The notes beneath the pieces are model-generated. The model was not told where the DNA came from, made no database searches, and saw only the letters and a list, made by a program, of their open reading frames with translations. A DNA stretch of 33,552 bases, taken from contig JALOCA010000034.1 in assembly GCA_023227965.1 (NCBI GenBank), positions 1-33,552 on the forward strand. Direction: 5' to 3'. The position numbers were made by a program, and so were the translations under genes. Numbering within the stretch: position 1 is the first letter of the stretch; the number at the start of each line of letters is the position of its first letter. This document shows positions 23,684 to 31,535 of the stretch, piece by piece. Source of the stretch: Lentimicrobiaceae bacterium. Lineage in GTDB: Bacteria > Bacteroidota > Bacteroidia > Bacteroidales > JALOCA01.

Positions 23684-24604
23684 TTAGTGTTCTGTCGTTT
23701 CAAGATTTCCAAATGCCATTTTTGTCTGTGTTAGGTAGGGCTTTAATCTGTTTTCAGCAAGTGAAATATAATCTTTACTGATATCGTAACCAATAAATTT
23801 TCTCTGTGATTTAACTGCTGAAACAGCTGTCGTACCACTACCCATAAAAGGATCAAGAATAATATCATCGGTGAAAGAATACAACTGTATTAAGCGAAAA
23901 GGTAATTCCTCTGGAAATGGTGCAGGGTGTCCAATTCGTCTTGCACTTTCAGCATTCATTGTCCATATGGATTTTGTCCATTCCATGAATTGTTCTTTAG
24001 TTATAGTATTCTTTTTCCCATTCGCAATTCTATTGTAATCACCTTTTGAAAAAATTAAAATATATTCATGAACGTCACGGAGTATTGGATTTGCGGCACT
24101 TTGCCAACTACCCCATGCAGTAGAAGGGCTTGCACTTGCTGCCTTATTCCAAATAACTTCGCCCCTCATATTATAACCTATTTCTAACATCATCTGAGAA
24201 ATATAGTCTGAAAGAGGAATGTAAGGTTTGCGGCCAAGATTAGCGACATTAATACAAGCGCGTCCGCCGTTCACAAGCACACGATAAGTTTCTTTGAAAG
24301 AATTTTCAAGTAACTGCAAATATTCTTTTAGTGAAAGGTCGTCATCATAAACTTTTGAAACATTGTAAGGCGGTGATGTAATCATTAAATGAATAGAGTT
24401 GTTAGGAATCTCTTTCATATTCTCTGCCGTACCGAGAATAATCTCATTCACTAATTCATCTGGCAATTTTTTCTCTGTTTTATCAACTAGTTTTTGTTCT
24501 TCAAGAGTTGAATATAATTTAGAATTATAAAATTTTGAACTGTCGTGATTAATTCTACCACTTGTTCCAAAATCACTTGTTTCTGTCCCTTTATTTCTGT
24601 TCAT
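23684..24604 (-). CDS. site-specific DNA methyltransferase of a type II restriction-modification system
   Basis: This 306-residue amino-methyltransferase has the catalytic motif IV as TSPPYN (76-81), with the SAM-binding motif I DPFMGSGTT (251-259) near the C-terminus. Catalytic region before SAM region is the beta-class order. The (T/S)PPY form is typical of N4-cytosine enzymes, but N6-adenine enzymes can share it, so the methylated base is not settled. The blocks ACINVANLGRKPYIPL and GHPAPFPEELPFRLI are complete. It starts one base after the stop of the putative restriction enzyme and should protect the host DNA from it. The two genes look more AT-rich than nearby core genes, which fits horizontal acquisition. 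Confidence 0.92.
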   Translation of the reverse strand: MNRNKGTETSDFGTSGRINHDSSKFYNSKLYSTLEEQKLVDKTEKKLPDELVNEIILGTAENMKEIPNNSIHLMITSPPYNVSKVYDDDLSLKEYLQLLENSFKETYRVLVNGGRACINVANLGRKPYIPLSDYISQMMLEIGYNMRGEVIWNKAASASPSTAWGSWQSAANPILRDVHEYILIFSKGDYNRIANGKKNTITKEQFMEWTKSIWTMNAESARRIGHPAPFPEELPFRLIQLYSFTDDIILDPFMGSGTTAVSAVKSQRKFIGYDISKDYISLAENRLKPYLTQTKMAFGNLETTEH

Positions 24605-24605
24605 C

Positions 24606-25466
24606 TTAGCTTCTAATTAATGACAAAAATTTTTCTGCTCTTGCTACATCATTAGCTTCTTTACTTGCAATAGATATTATTTTTCCCAAATCAGTTTTAG
24701 ATATCATTGATGAGAAATAATTTATATCATTTTCTACAAGTTCTTTACAAAGTTGTAAAATTGTATCTGTTGTTTGTATTGTTTGAAAACCATTTTTTGG
24801 TGTTATTTTAACAAAATCACTTTCTGTTGGTTTAGGATTAAGTGACCAGAAACCTTGAATAACTCCCGAAGTTTTTAGAAAGTCAACCTTTTTGATATAA
24901 CTGTCTGTGATAGGACTATTGCCTAATATGATTATTGGAATTTTTGTAGAGGCTATTCCCGAAACTCTTATATTAATTGATTTTCCAATTGCTTTTAACA
25001 TTGAATCGGAACGAAGTAATGCAGGAGTTCCCTTGTGCTGCTTGTAATCGCCAACAAAATTTAGCTTATCAGTGTGAGTGAATTTGTAATTTGAAACAAC
25101 ACTCATTTTTATTTCGAATAGTATTTTAATATTTTCGGCTTGTTGATTTACACTATTTGTAGTGCAGAAAGCAAGGTCTGCACTTGATGCTCTCGGAAGG
25201 GACAATTCGTCGCAAACCACACTGTTTACAGCAAAAAGTCCTAATTCTCTTGCTATGGGCTCAAAAAGTGTTTTACACCACTTTTCTGTAAATTGACCGA
25301 TAAGTGAATTTCGGCTTTGTAATGTCTGTCCTTCTGCTTCTGCCCCTTTTGGAACATAGGCGTAATAGCCTCCTTGTAAATTGTAAAAGAGTTGTTCGGG
25401 AGAAGCAAAGTTTTTAAGTGCTTCAGCGAAAAATTGTATTTCTGTGTCGTTGTTCCAGAGAGCCAT
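24606..25466 (-). CDS. putative type II restriction endonuclease
   Basis: This 286-residue protein lies immediately upstream of the methyltransferase, with one base between them. A plausible PD-(D/E)xK nuclease centre is seen: SSADLAF with D97, then LFEIKMS with E118 and K120. This spacing and the beta-strand context fit restriction enzymes. I do not recognise the recognition-sequence family, so specificity cannot be given. The nuclease assignment rests on this motif and on the gene pairing. The endonuclease comes first in the operon and no controller (C) protein gene is visible, so the order of expression is not explained. A -7 element (25488-25495) precedes it. Confidence 0.8.
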   Translation of the reverse strand: MALWNNDTEIQFFAEALKNFASPEQLFYNLQGGYYAYVPKGAEAEGQTLQSRNSLIGQFTEKWCKTLFEPIARELGLFAVNSVVCDELSLPRASSADLAFCTTNSVNQQAENIKILFEIKMSVVSNYKFTHTDKLNFVGDYKQHKGTPALLRSDSMLKAIGKSINIRVSGIASTKIPIIILGNSPITDSYIKKVDFLKTSGVIQGFWSLNPKPTESDFVKITPKNGFQTIQTTDTILQLCKELVENDINYFSSMISKTDLGKIISIASKEANDVARAEKFLSLIRS

Positions 25467-25487
25467 AATTAAAGTTTAAAATTTTTA

Positions 25488-25495
25488 CAAAAGTA
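25488..25495 (-). promoter_or_regulatory. -7 promoter element (TACTTTTG) for the restriction-modification operon
   Basis: The plus strand reads CAAAAGTA, a full TAnnTTTG match on the coding strand, 22 bases before the endonuclease ATG and identical to the element before dnaX. The fit to the host consensus suggests that the cassette is expressed by the host's main sigma factor. Confidence 0.48.
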
Positions 25496-26026
25496 GGTAT
25501 TATTAACTGTTTTGTTTTTATTCTTTCCTGTGTTTTAGTTCAGAAGTTTTGAGTTAGCACTGCCTTTTTTTTAGTTTTTAGCGGTTATTGTTAACTCGTT
25601 TATCCCCCCGAAATTTTCAGTAGCGTACATCCATTTTTAATGAATACCCCTGAAAAATCCCGGTTTATATGCAAAAGTAAATCAATTCTGTTAAAAAGAT
25701 CATCATATAGCAGTTTATTTTTAAACTTTATATGTCCGACAGGCCTGGAACCCCGACAAAAGTATGATTCCGCCATTATGATGATGCTTTCCGCCATTAC
25801 GATAATAGCTTCCGTCGTTACGATAATAGCTTCCGCCGTTACGATAATGGCTTCCGCCATTATAATGATGGCTTCCGCCACCGGAAACGCTCGTTGTAAT
25901 GCTGCCGGACGATGGCGTAACGATTGTTTTTAAAAGATAAAACCAGATAACGTTTTCCCGACTATCGCCGGTAGTCATCCTGATATGTTTTTTAAAAAAA
26001 ATTATCTGATAATTTTCAATTTCAGC
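25496..26026. other. gene-poor region between the restriction-modification operon and the 241-residue protein gene
   Basis: About 530 bases hold no gene that I can support. Three reading frames stay open across the tandem repeat at 25766-25879, only because its 21-bp period is divisible by three. The frames have no recognisable domains and no start context worth trusting. The flanks are AT-rich and unstructured. A decayed gene containing a Gly/Tyr/His/Asn-rich repeat protein is possible on the minus strand but is not established. Confidence 0.45.
25766..25879. repeat. 21-bp tandem repeat (minisatellite), five full copies plus a partial
   Basis: Units start at 25766, 25787, 25808, 25829 and 25850, with a 9-base partial copy at 25871. 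The shared core is TTCCGCC near the unit start, followed by TTACGATAAT or a close variant. Copies differ at a few positions (for example CGCC/CGTC, ACG/ATG/ATA). The minus strand reads as a seven-residue unit, GGSHYRN-like, varying at His/Tyr positions. There are no spacers, so this is not a CRISPR array. The copy number could vary between strains. Confidence 0.9.
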
Positions 26027-26059
26027 TTGCTTTTTTGAAATAAATATTTTATACCTTTG
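26027..26059 (+). promoter_or_regulatory. promoter of the 241-residue protein gene
   Basis: The -7 element TACCTTTG lies at 26052-26059 and a TTG -33 core at 26027-26029, 22 bases apart, within the range reported for Bacteroidota. This is the best two-part promoter match in the window and leaves a leader of about 35 bases before the ATG at 26102. Confidence 0.55.
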
Positions 26060-26101
26060 CGAATAACAATAAAGTAATAACTTTTCTAAATCAAAAAAAC
26101 T

Positions 26102-26827
26102 ATGGAAAAAGCTGATGAAATAAAACCGGACTATCAGATTCCAGCAGATGAAATGTTATTGGAATCGCAGACCAAGCTCAATCTTTTTAAGGAAGACGAA
26201 GCGCTGTTTATTGAAAAAGTTCCCGACCTGAAACCTCCTTTTGCTGCCGATTGGCAGGACGCCATCAATCTGGGAAAACAGGCAATAAAGGATGATGACT
26301 TTCTGGATGTGCAGCAGGAAATGACCGATGCCGTAGAAACCTATATGACCGAAGGACGTAACGGCTTACAGACACTTTATTTTTATGTGGAACGTGCTTT
26401 TCCGGGCAACAAGGTTGTGGATGGCTTTTTCGGGCACGACCGCTACGAGAAAGCCCGCAAATCGCCCTTGCTCATGTTCGATTTGCTGGTAAAGGCATAT
26501 AAGGCAGCCAACGACCCCAAATACCATAGCAAGCTGATAGAAAAAGGGCTGAAACCGGAAAACATCGAAGCCTTAAACACTACTTCCGGTACATTGTACC
26601 AAAAATACCAGGAACGTGATAAATACATCAGCGACAGGATATACGTTACCCAGGAACGCATCCGCCTGTTTAATAAAGTATGGGCATTTGCAGTAAGTGT
26701 GAGCGAGGCTTCCAAAATTGTTTTCCAGGATAACTATGCCAAGCTGCAACAATACCTGCTGTACGACAGCAAAAAAACGGAGAATGGAGAAGAACCCGTA
26801 CCGAATACTCCGATAGAAACTCAATAA
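26102..26827 (+). CDS. uncharacterised cytoplasmic helical protein
   Basis: This 241-residue protein is rich in charged residues and predicted helices, with no signal peptide, membrane segment or cysteine. I do not recognise a family. A segment near 100-122 (LYFYVERAFPGNKVVDGFFG followed by HD) looks like a conserved core. The coding signal is good: an ATG with a matching promoter, a G/C-richer codon choice than its surroundings, and a full-length frame. It stands alone, between the minisatellite region and a convergent lipoprotein gene. The sequence gives no role. Confidence 0.8.
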   Translation: MEKADEIKPDYQIPADEMLLESQTKLNLFKEDEALFIEKVPDLKPPFAADWQDAINLGKQAIKDDDFLDVQQEMTDAVETYMTEGRNGLQTLYFYVERAFPGNKVVDGFFGHDRYEKARKSPLLMFDLLVKAYKAANDPKYHSKLIEKGLKPENIEALNTTSGTLYQKYQERDKYISDRIYVTQERIRLFNKVWAFAVSVSEASKIVFQDNYAKLQQYLLYDSKKTENGEEPVPNTPIETQ

Positions 26828-26950
26828 AAAAGCCACCGCGACTTGTTTCGCCCTTGCGTTGTGAATCATCCATATAAACAATTTAAAGAATTAAAAAAGG
26901 CGGGGATGTGGCGTATGTTTATTCAAATTCTAACGGGTTACAAAAAAATA

Positions 26951-26981
26951 AACCTGTCAGGTTTTTGAAAACCTGTCAGGT
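26951..26981. repeat. paired ACCTGTCAGGT palindromic repeats
   Basis: Two copies of ACCTGTCAGGT (26952-26962 and 26971-26981) are separated by a T/A-rich spacer, so the whole block is also a dyad. Each copy is symmetric except for its centre base. It lies between two convergent genes (stops at 26827 and 27051), a fitting place for a two-way terminator. A near-identical block occurs at 27785-27810. Confidence 0.6.
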
Positions 26982-27050
26982 TGTAAATAAAAACTTCGCT
27001 ATGTTCCGGGCAGAATTACAAATTCCGCTCAGCAGGGGAAATAAGTTTGC

Positions 27051-27632
27051 TTATATTTTATAATAAACTCCTTCGCCGTCAATAGATCCGCTTACGGTAC
27101 CACCAGTCCCGTTAGAGTTGATATTAATCGTTATTTGCATGTTGATAGTTTTATCATAGCTGGGTCCCGTTACCCGGAAACCACCGCCTATTACCATATT
27201 GGATGTAGTTCCAAAAGTAATGCCACCTGGTTGTAAGGTAAACGTTCCTGCCAGCGAAATATAAGGGGCACCGTTCACAACGTATATCTCACCGTTCGAC
27301 TTAAAGGCATAATCGTTAATTGTTTCCGTTAATCCAATCAGCATAGTACCACCTAAAATGCTGTTGGTTTGGTCGTCAAGGTTCATTGTGCCGGTAACAC
27401 TTCCCAACACATGAATATTGCCGCCTTCAATACTCGAAACTGTATTGTCCACGGGTATATTTATTGGATAGTATTCTTTTAATGCCTTTGTTTGAGTGTT
27501 CCACATCATACCAGCCTTAAATATTTCTTCAACAAAGGCTTTTTTATCGAAAGAAGAATCTGCTTTATCTTTCTTACAACTGAAAATTGGAATTAATCCA
27601 ACAATGCAAAATAATACGAATAATTTTTTCAT
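27051..27632 (-). CDS. lipoprotein of unknown function
   Basis: This 193-residue protein has a lipoprotein signal peptide with C19 as the acylated cysteine (IFSC), followed by KKDKAD, a charged start that may bear on sorting to the surface. The mature part is Gly/Thr/Asn/Ile-rich with regular alternation, suggesting a beta-sheet sandwich or beta-solenoid; no family was recognised. It is transcribed alone from a -7 element at 27726-27733, leaving a leader of about 90 bases with a small hairpin. It is convergent with the 241-residue protein gene. Confidence 0.8.
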   Translation of the reverse strand: MKKLFVLFCIVGLIPIFSCKKDKADSSFDKKAFVEEIFKAGMMWNTQTKALKEYYPINIPVDNTVSSIEGGNIHVLGSVTGTMNLDDQTNSILGGTMLIGLTETINDYAFKSNGEIYVVNGAPYISLAGTFTLQPGGITFGTTSNMVIGGGFRVTGPSYDKTINMQITININSNGTGGTVSGSIDGEGVYYKI

Positions 27633-27651
27633 TTTATTGCCGTCAGTGATT

Positions 27652-27672
27652 AAAGTGCTGACTCCGCACTTT
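27652..27672. promoter_or_regulatory. small inverted repeat in the lipoprotein leader
   Basis: Perfect 7-bp arms, AAAGTGC (27652-27658) and GCACTTT (27666-27672), flank a 7-base loop about 20 bases before the lipoprotein ATG. It could form an RNA hairpin near the ribosome-binding region or be an operator. Confidence 0.4.
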
Positions 27673-27725
27673 TGTTTTTATTTTGATTATTAAAGTTATT
27701 TCGTGTGTGTGCTTTATAAAAGTGC

Positions 27726-27733
27726 CAAAAGTA
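27726..27733 (-). promoter_or_regulatory. -7 promoter element (TACTTTTG) for the lipoprotein gene
   Basis: The plus strand reads CAAAAGTA, a full TAnnTTTG match on the coding strand, about 94 bases before the ATG. No -33 box was recognised. The next repeat block begins about 50 bases further upstream. Confidence 0.4.
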
Positions 27734-27784
27734 TAAATATTTTTATAAAAGCAAAACAACGGGTCTGTTTTTCCAGATATAAAT

Positions 27785-27810
27785 CTGTCAGGCTTTTGAA
27801 AACCTGACAG
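27785..27810. repeat. CTGTCAGG/CCTGACAG inverted repeat
   Basis: Perfect 8-bp arms (27785-27792 and 27803-27810) enclose CTTTTGAAAA. It is a diverged copy of the block at 26951-26981, in the gap between the patatin gene end and the lipoprotein promoter. Confidence 0.6.
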
Positions 27811-27834
27811 GTTGTAACATTTTATTAATATAAA

Positions 27835-27869
27835 AAACCCTCAAGGTTTTTAAAACCCTCAGGGTTTTT
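27835..27869. terminator. AAACCCTC-type double palindrome, likely terminator of the patatin gene
   Basis: The block contains AAACCCTCAAGGTTT and AAAACCCTCAGGGTTTT in succession, the second with 8-bp arms around one base at 27852-27868. It starts 21 bases beyond the patatin stop (minus strand) and has T-runs on both sides, as for a two-way intrinsic terminator. It is the same repeat type as at 22853 and 23521. Confidence 0.55.
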
Positions 27870-27889
27870 CATTGCAATCGTAATTTTTT

Positions 27890-30178
27890 TTATTCTATCG
27901 CCTTATGGTTATAAATGATATAACCAAAACTGAATATGAGTGACAGGGGTTTGGTACTGTTTTCGTACCAGTTCAGGCTGATGCTTAGTGGACCTAACGG
28001 GCTGTTATATACTAATGCAGAGGAACCTAACAAATGACGCGCATCCCATTTTTTCCCCAGTACAGCAGAATACCCGTTGCCGGCTTTCAATATTTCCTGG
28101 TAAGGCTGAAAAACATATCCTTCGAGGCGGAAGTTGATGTTTTTATACAAACGATAAATTTGTTTGATACCAAGACCCGCAAATATAAATGCACGATATT
28201 TGGGGATAAAAAATGTCTTGCTTTCAGGAAATGGCTGGAATGCGGGAGAAGCAAGTAGGCTTGATGTATAATTGTTGAAAAGAGACTGGCTACTGTACAC
28301 CAATTCGCTATAAAACCCTAATTTTACAAACCCGAGTTCTTTAAAATAATTATCATATTTTAACCTGAACAGAAAATAATCATGGAATTTTCCCATCCTT
28401 TGCAGTGAGGAATCTGAAGTAGAACCCGGTCTGAATTTTTCATCTCCCGAAACATAATTTAAACTGATTGAAAAGAGGGAGCCGTTGCGCGCAAACTGTT
28501 TTTCGGTAATTGTATTCAGTTCGAGGAGTGCCTGCGAAGTAAAAAAATTGAAGATAGTCCTGTCTGCGGTGTCTTCACGTAAAAAAATGTTATTTTGGTA
28601 ATAGTCATTTTTTATGTCGCCGTAAGCAGCGCTGAATGCTATTTTCCCCTTGTGTGTTAATGGAATTCCTGCTCCCAGATGAATATGGTTTTCATTTTGG
28701 ATGAGGTATGAAGGCGTTTTGTCCTCAAAAAAATAGGTAGAAGTTTTAAAATAGTCCCATTGGCTGAAAGTAATATCTCCCTCAATAAAATAGGGTTGTT
28801 TTGAAGGAAATTCCACCTTAGTTTTTATCTGGGCAGAACTGTAAAACCTTCCTATGTAGGAATTGGCTAAAATGGTGGTGGCAAAACGGCTCAGGTATTT
28901 GTATTTTAGCTCAAGAAATGCCTCGTTCACAGCGCTTGACGAAAAATGTCCTCCGTATTGCAGGTGAAACATTTTTTCTTTTTGCACATCCATCTGCATT
29001 GTAAAATACCGCGAAACCGGATTGTATATCAAAGAAGGGAAGATATAGTTGATTTTGTCATCAGCAAGAAGCCTGAAGTACTCTTCCTTTAATTCTTCCA
29101 GGCTTCTTTTCTGCGATTTATGCAATAACTGTTTTTGTACATACACTTCCTGGGTAGAATTCAGTCCGGTAAACTGGAGGTTGTCAATTATTAGCGGAGG
29201 CTTTTTTTCGTTGAAGGCTAACCGCTTGATGAATCTTTCTTCCGGTGAAACATAGTCGGTTACAAATTTGCGTATTTCAGGAATTTTTTGCAGTGCCGCA
29301 ACATATCCGCTGTCAATAAACGCTACTGTATTGCTAAAATCAATAACGTCAACAGTTTTCAGCTTGGGTTCTATCAGTATGCCGTTACCACAAATCACGT
29401 TATATTGGGTCTTTTCCATGAGCATTGACTGTATTTGAGAAATAACATCGTCATCCCTGGGCGGACCGTAGTTTGAAGCTGCTTTGCTGCCAATAATAAT
29501 ATCGGGATAAAAATCATCATAAAGTATCTGTGATGGAAAGTTATTGTACATACCTCCATCGAAAAGCAATTTCCCTTCAATACGTATAGGCTTGAAATAA
29601 AACGGGAAGGTCATTGAAGCACGAATGGCTTTCCCGATGTCGCCTGAACGAAAAACCACCTCTTTATTTTGCGATACGTCAGATGCAACGCAACGAAACG
29701 GTATCATTAAACTGTCAAAATTGTACCGGGAAGCAGCACTTGCCTGGGAAAAAATTTCGAGAAAGGCAAAATCCATGTTAACAGGCGATACAAGATTAGT
29801 AGGTAAACGCGTAGTTAAAGTAGAATCAATATCAAACTGAATGTTGAACCACGAAGCGTTGGGCTCAGGTTTTTTGAAATAATAAGTATAACGACTGTCG
29901 ATTTTTCCTCTTAACCAATTAGGAAATTCCTCGGAGGTTACTATTCTTTCAATTTCGGTAGGAGAATAGCCACTTGCGTACAACCCGCCAATAACGGCGC
30001 CCATGGATGTACCTGAAATATAATCAATGGGTATTCCATTGTCCTCCAATGCTTTTAATACACCAATGTGGGTAACTCCTTTAGCTCCTCCTCCGCTTAA
30101 TACCACACCCACTTTTTGTGCCTCTGCAGAGAATATCAACCAGAAAAAAATAAAAACAGTAAAGTATTTCTTTTTCAT
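27890..30178 (-). CDS. patatin-like phospholipase with POTRA-like segment and C-terminal surface-antigen (BamA-like) barrel
   Basis: From the ATG at 30178 the protein has 762 residues; a TTG at 30187 would add three. A signal peptide (ending SAEAQ) is followed by a patatin domain with the GGGAKG oxyanion loop, nucleophile Ser in GTSMG (about residue 58) and Asp in DGG (about 207). A POTRA-like segment lies at about 330-420. The last 340 residues alternate Tyr/Phe-rich strands, as in a 14-16-strand outer-membrane barrel, with an aromatic/acidic end. The layout resembles type Vd (PlpD-like) autotransporters and the RssA-barrel proteins of Bacteroidota. It probably hydrolyses phospholipids at or beyond the outer membrane. 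The gene stands alone. Confidence 0.92.
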   Translation of the reverse strand: MKKKYFTVFIFFWLIFSAEAQKVGVVLSGGGAKGVTHIGVLKALEDNGIPIDYISGTSMGAVIGGLYASGYSPTEIERIVTSEEFPNWLRGKIDSRYTYYFKKPEPNASWFNIQFDIDSTLTTRLPTNLVSPVNMDFAFLEIFSQASAASRYNFDSLMIPFRCVASDVSQNKEVVFRSGDIGKAIRASMTFPFYFKPIRIEGKLLFDGGMYNNFPSQILYDDFYPDIIIGSKAASNYGPPRDDDVISQIQSMLMEKTQYNVICGNGILIEPKLKTVDVIDFSNTVAFIDSGYVAALQKIPEIRKFVTDYVSPEERFIKRLAFNEKKPPLIIDNLQFTGLNSTQEVYVQKQLLHKSQKRSLEELKEEYFRLLADDKINYIFPSLIYNPVSRYFTMQMDVQKEKMFHLQYGGHFSSSAVNEAFLELKYKYLSRFATTILANSYIGRFYSSAQIKTKVEFPSKQPYFIEGDITFSQWDYFKTSTYFFEDKTPSYLIQNENHIHLGAGIPLTHKGKIAFSAAYGDIKNDYYQNNIFLREDTADRTIFNFFTSQALLELNTITEKQFARNGSLFSISLNYVSGDEKFRPGSTSDSSLQRMGKFHDYFLFRLKYDNYFKELGFVKLGFYSELVYSSQSLFNNYTSSLLASPAFQPFPESKTFFIPKYRAFIFAGLGIKQIYRLYKNINFRLEGYVFQPYQEILKAGNGYSAVLGKKWDARHLLGSSALVYNSPLGPLSISLNWYENSTKPLSLIFSFGYIIYNHKAIE

Positions 30179-30252
30179 GGCAGACAAAGATTTATTGTGT
30201 TGAAAGGCTTATAAAAGAAACAGTAAAAATAAAAAATCTATTGTTCTTTTAT

Positions 30253-31434
30253 TTAAATTTTATCCAAAGCTTGTTCCAAATCGGAAACAAGGTCGTTAAT
30301 ATCTTCAATTCCACACGAAAATCTTACTAATCCATCGGTAATTCCGGCTTTTATTCTTGCATCGTAACTCATTTTTGAATGTGTCATGGATGCTGGATGC
30401 TGAATCAGGGTTTCTACACCGCCCAATGATACGGCGAGTATGGCAATGTGTACATTGTTCATCAGAATTTTACCGGCTTCAAGTCCACCCTTAAGCTCAA
30501 AACTTATCATAGCACCCGGTCCGTTCATTTGTTTTTTTGCAAGTTCATATTGAGGATGGGAAGGCAAACCGGGATATTTTACCCATTCAACTTTCGGGTG
30601 TTTTTCAAGATAGTTTGCTATCTGTTGTGCATTCCATTGAGCTCTGTCCATACGGATTCCCAGTGTTTTTACACCCCTGTGTACCAAAAATGCCTGGTGT
30701 GGGTCCATATTGCATCCCATGTTAATCATTATGTTACGTAGCTTATTGTACAGATTTTTTTCCTTTGCTACTATCATTCCGCCTACGATATCTGCATGTC
30801 CGTTAATAAATTTTGTCATCGAGTGTAGTACAATGTCGATACCAAAGTCTAAAGGACGTTGCAGATAAGGGCTGCAAAATGTATTGTCAACGCAGGTTAT
30901 AATTCCATGTTGTTTCGCTAATTGCACACAAGCTTGTAAATCAGTTATCGCCATGGTGGGATTGGCGGGTGTTTCTATGTACAATAAACGGGTTTCAGGA
31001 AGAATGGCTTTTTTAATATTTTCAATATCAGATGTTTCAATAAATGTTGATTTCACTCCAAAACGCGACCAGTGTTGTTCCATTACTACCCGTGAGGGTC
31101 CGTAAACGGCAGCAGAGCCAATTATATGGTCTCCCTGGTTTAGTACTGACATGTAAACTGTATTAACGGCAGCCATTCCCGAACTAACGGCTATACCGCG
31201 GTATCCGTTTTCGAGCTCTGCTACTAAATTTTCCAGTGCATGTATAGTGGGATTACCCAACCTTGTGTAAATATAGCCATCACTTTCGCCTGAAAAGCAT
31301 TTGGCGCCGTGGTCGGCATCGTTGAAAATAAATGTAGAAGTTTGATAAATAGGTACAGTGGCACTTCCGAGTGCGTCCTGGTGGTTACCCCCATGGATAA
31401 GTTTTGAATTGAATCCCAGATTTTTTTCTTTCAT
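30253..31434 (-). CDS. PLP-dependent Cys/Met metabolism enzyme (cystathionine gamma-synthase / methionine gamma-lyase family)
   Basis: This 393-residue enzyme has the PLP-binding lysine K208 in SMTKFINGH, Y56 and R58 in YIYTRLGNP that contact the cofactor of the neighbouring subunit, and Y111 in AVYGPS. It belongs to the Cys_Met_Meta_PP fold. Annotation as methionine gamma-lyase is tempting, but the cysteine that follows Tyr-Gly in true methionine gamma-lyases is a proline here (P113). So gamma-lyase versus gamma-synthase versus cystathionine lyase cannot be decided. The gene is flanked by unrelated genes and no TAnnTTTG match was found upstream. Confidence 0.93.
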   Translation of the reverse strand: MKEKNLGFNSKLIHGGNHQDALGSATVPIYQTSTFIFNDADHGAKCFSGESDGYIYTRLGNPTIHALENLVAELENGYRGIAVSSGMAAVNTVYMSVLNQGDHIIGSAAVYGPSRVVMEQHWSRFGVKSTFIETSDIENIKKAILPETRLLYIETPANPTMAITDLQACVQLAKQHGIITCVDNTFCSPYLQRPLDFGIDIVLHSMTKFINGHADIVGGMIVAKEKNLYNKLRNIMINMGCNMDPHQAFLVHRGVKTLGIRMDRAQWNAQQIANYLEKHPKVEWVKYPGLPSHPQYELAKKQMNGPGAMISFELKGGLEAGKILMNNVHIAILAVSLGGVETLIQHPASMTHSKMSYDARIKAGITDGLVRFSCGIEDINDLVSDLEQALDKI

Positions 31435-31535
31435 GGTGTTATTTTTTGTGATAGCTACGACAATTTACCTTGTTTGAAAAATTACTTCCAAATGGTTAAA
31501 AAATAAAATGTAGCTTAATTGAATAGTTGTTTACT

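Noticed and set aside
25766..25879. Possible CRISPR array
   Set aside because: The units are contiguous without spacers, and no cas gene is near.
25600..25978. Open frames on both strands across the minisatellite
   Set aside because: All frames stay open because the period of 21 is a multiple of three. None has a domain or convincing start. The GGSHYRN-like frame is noted as a finding but not called as a gene.
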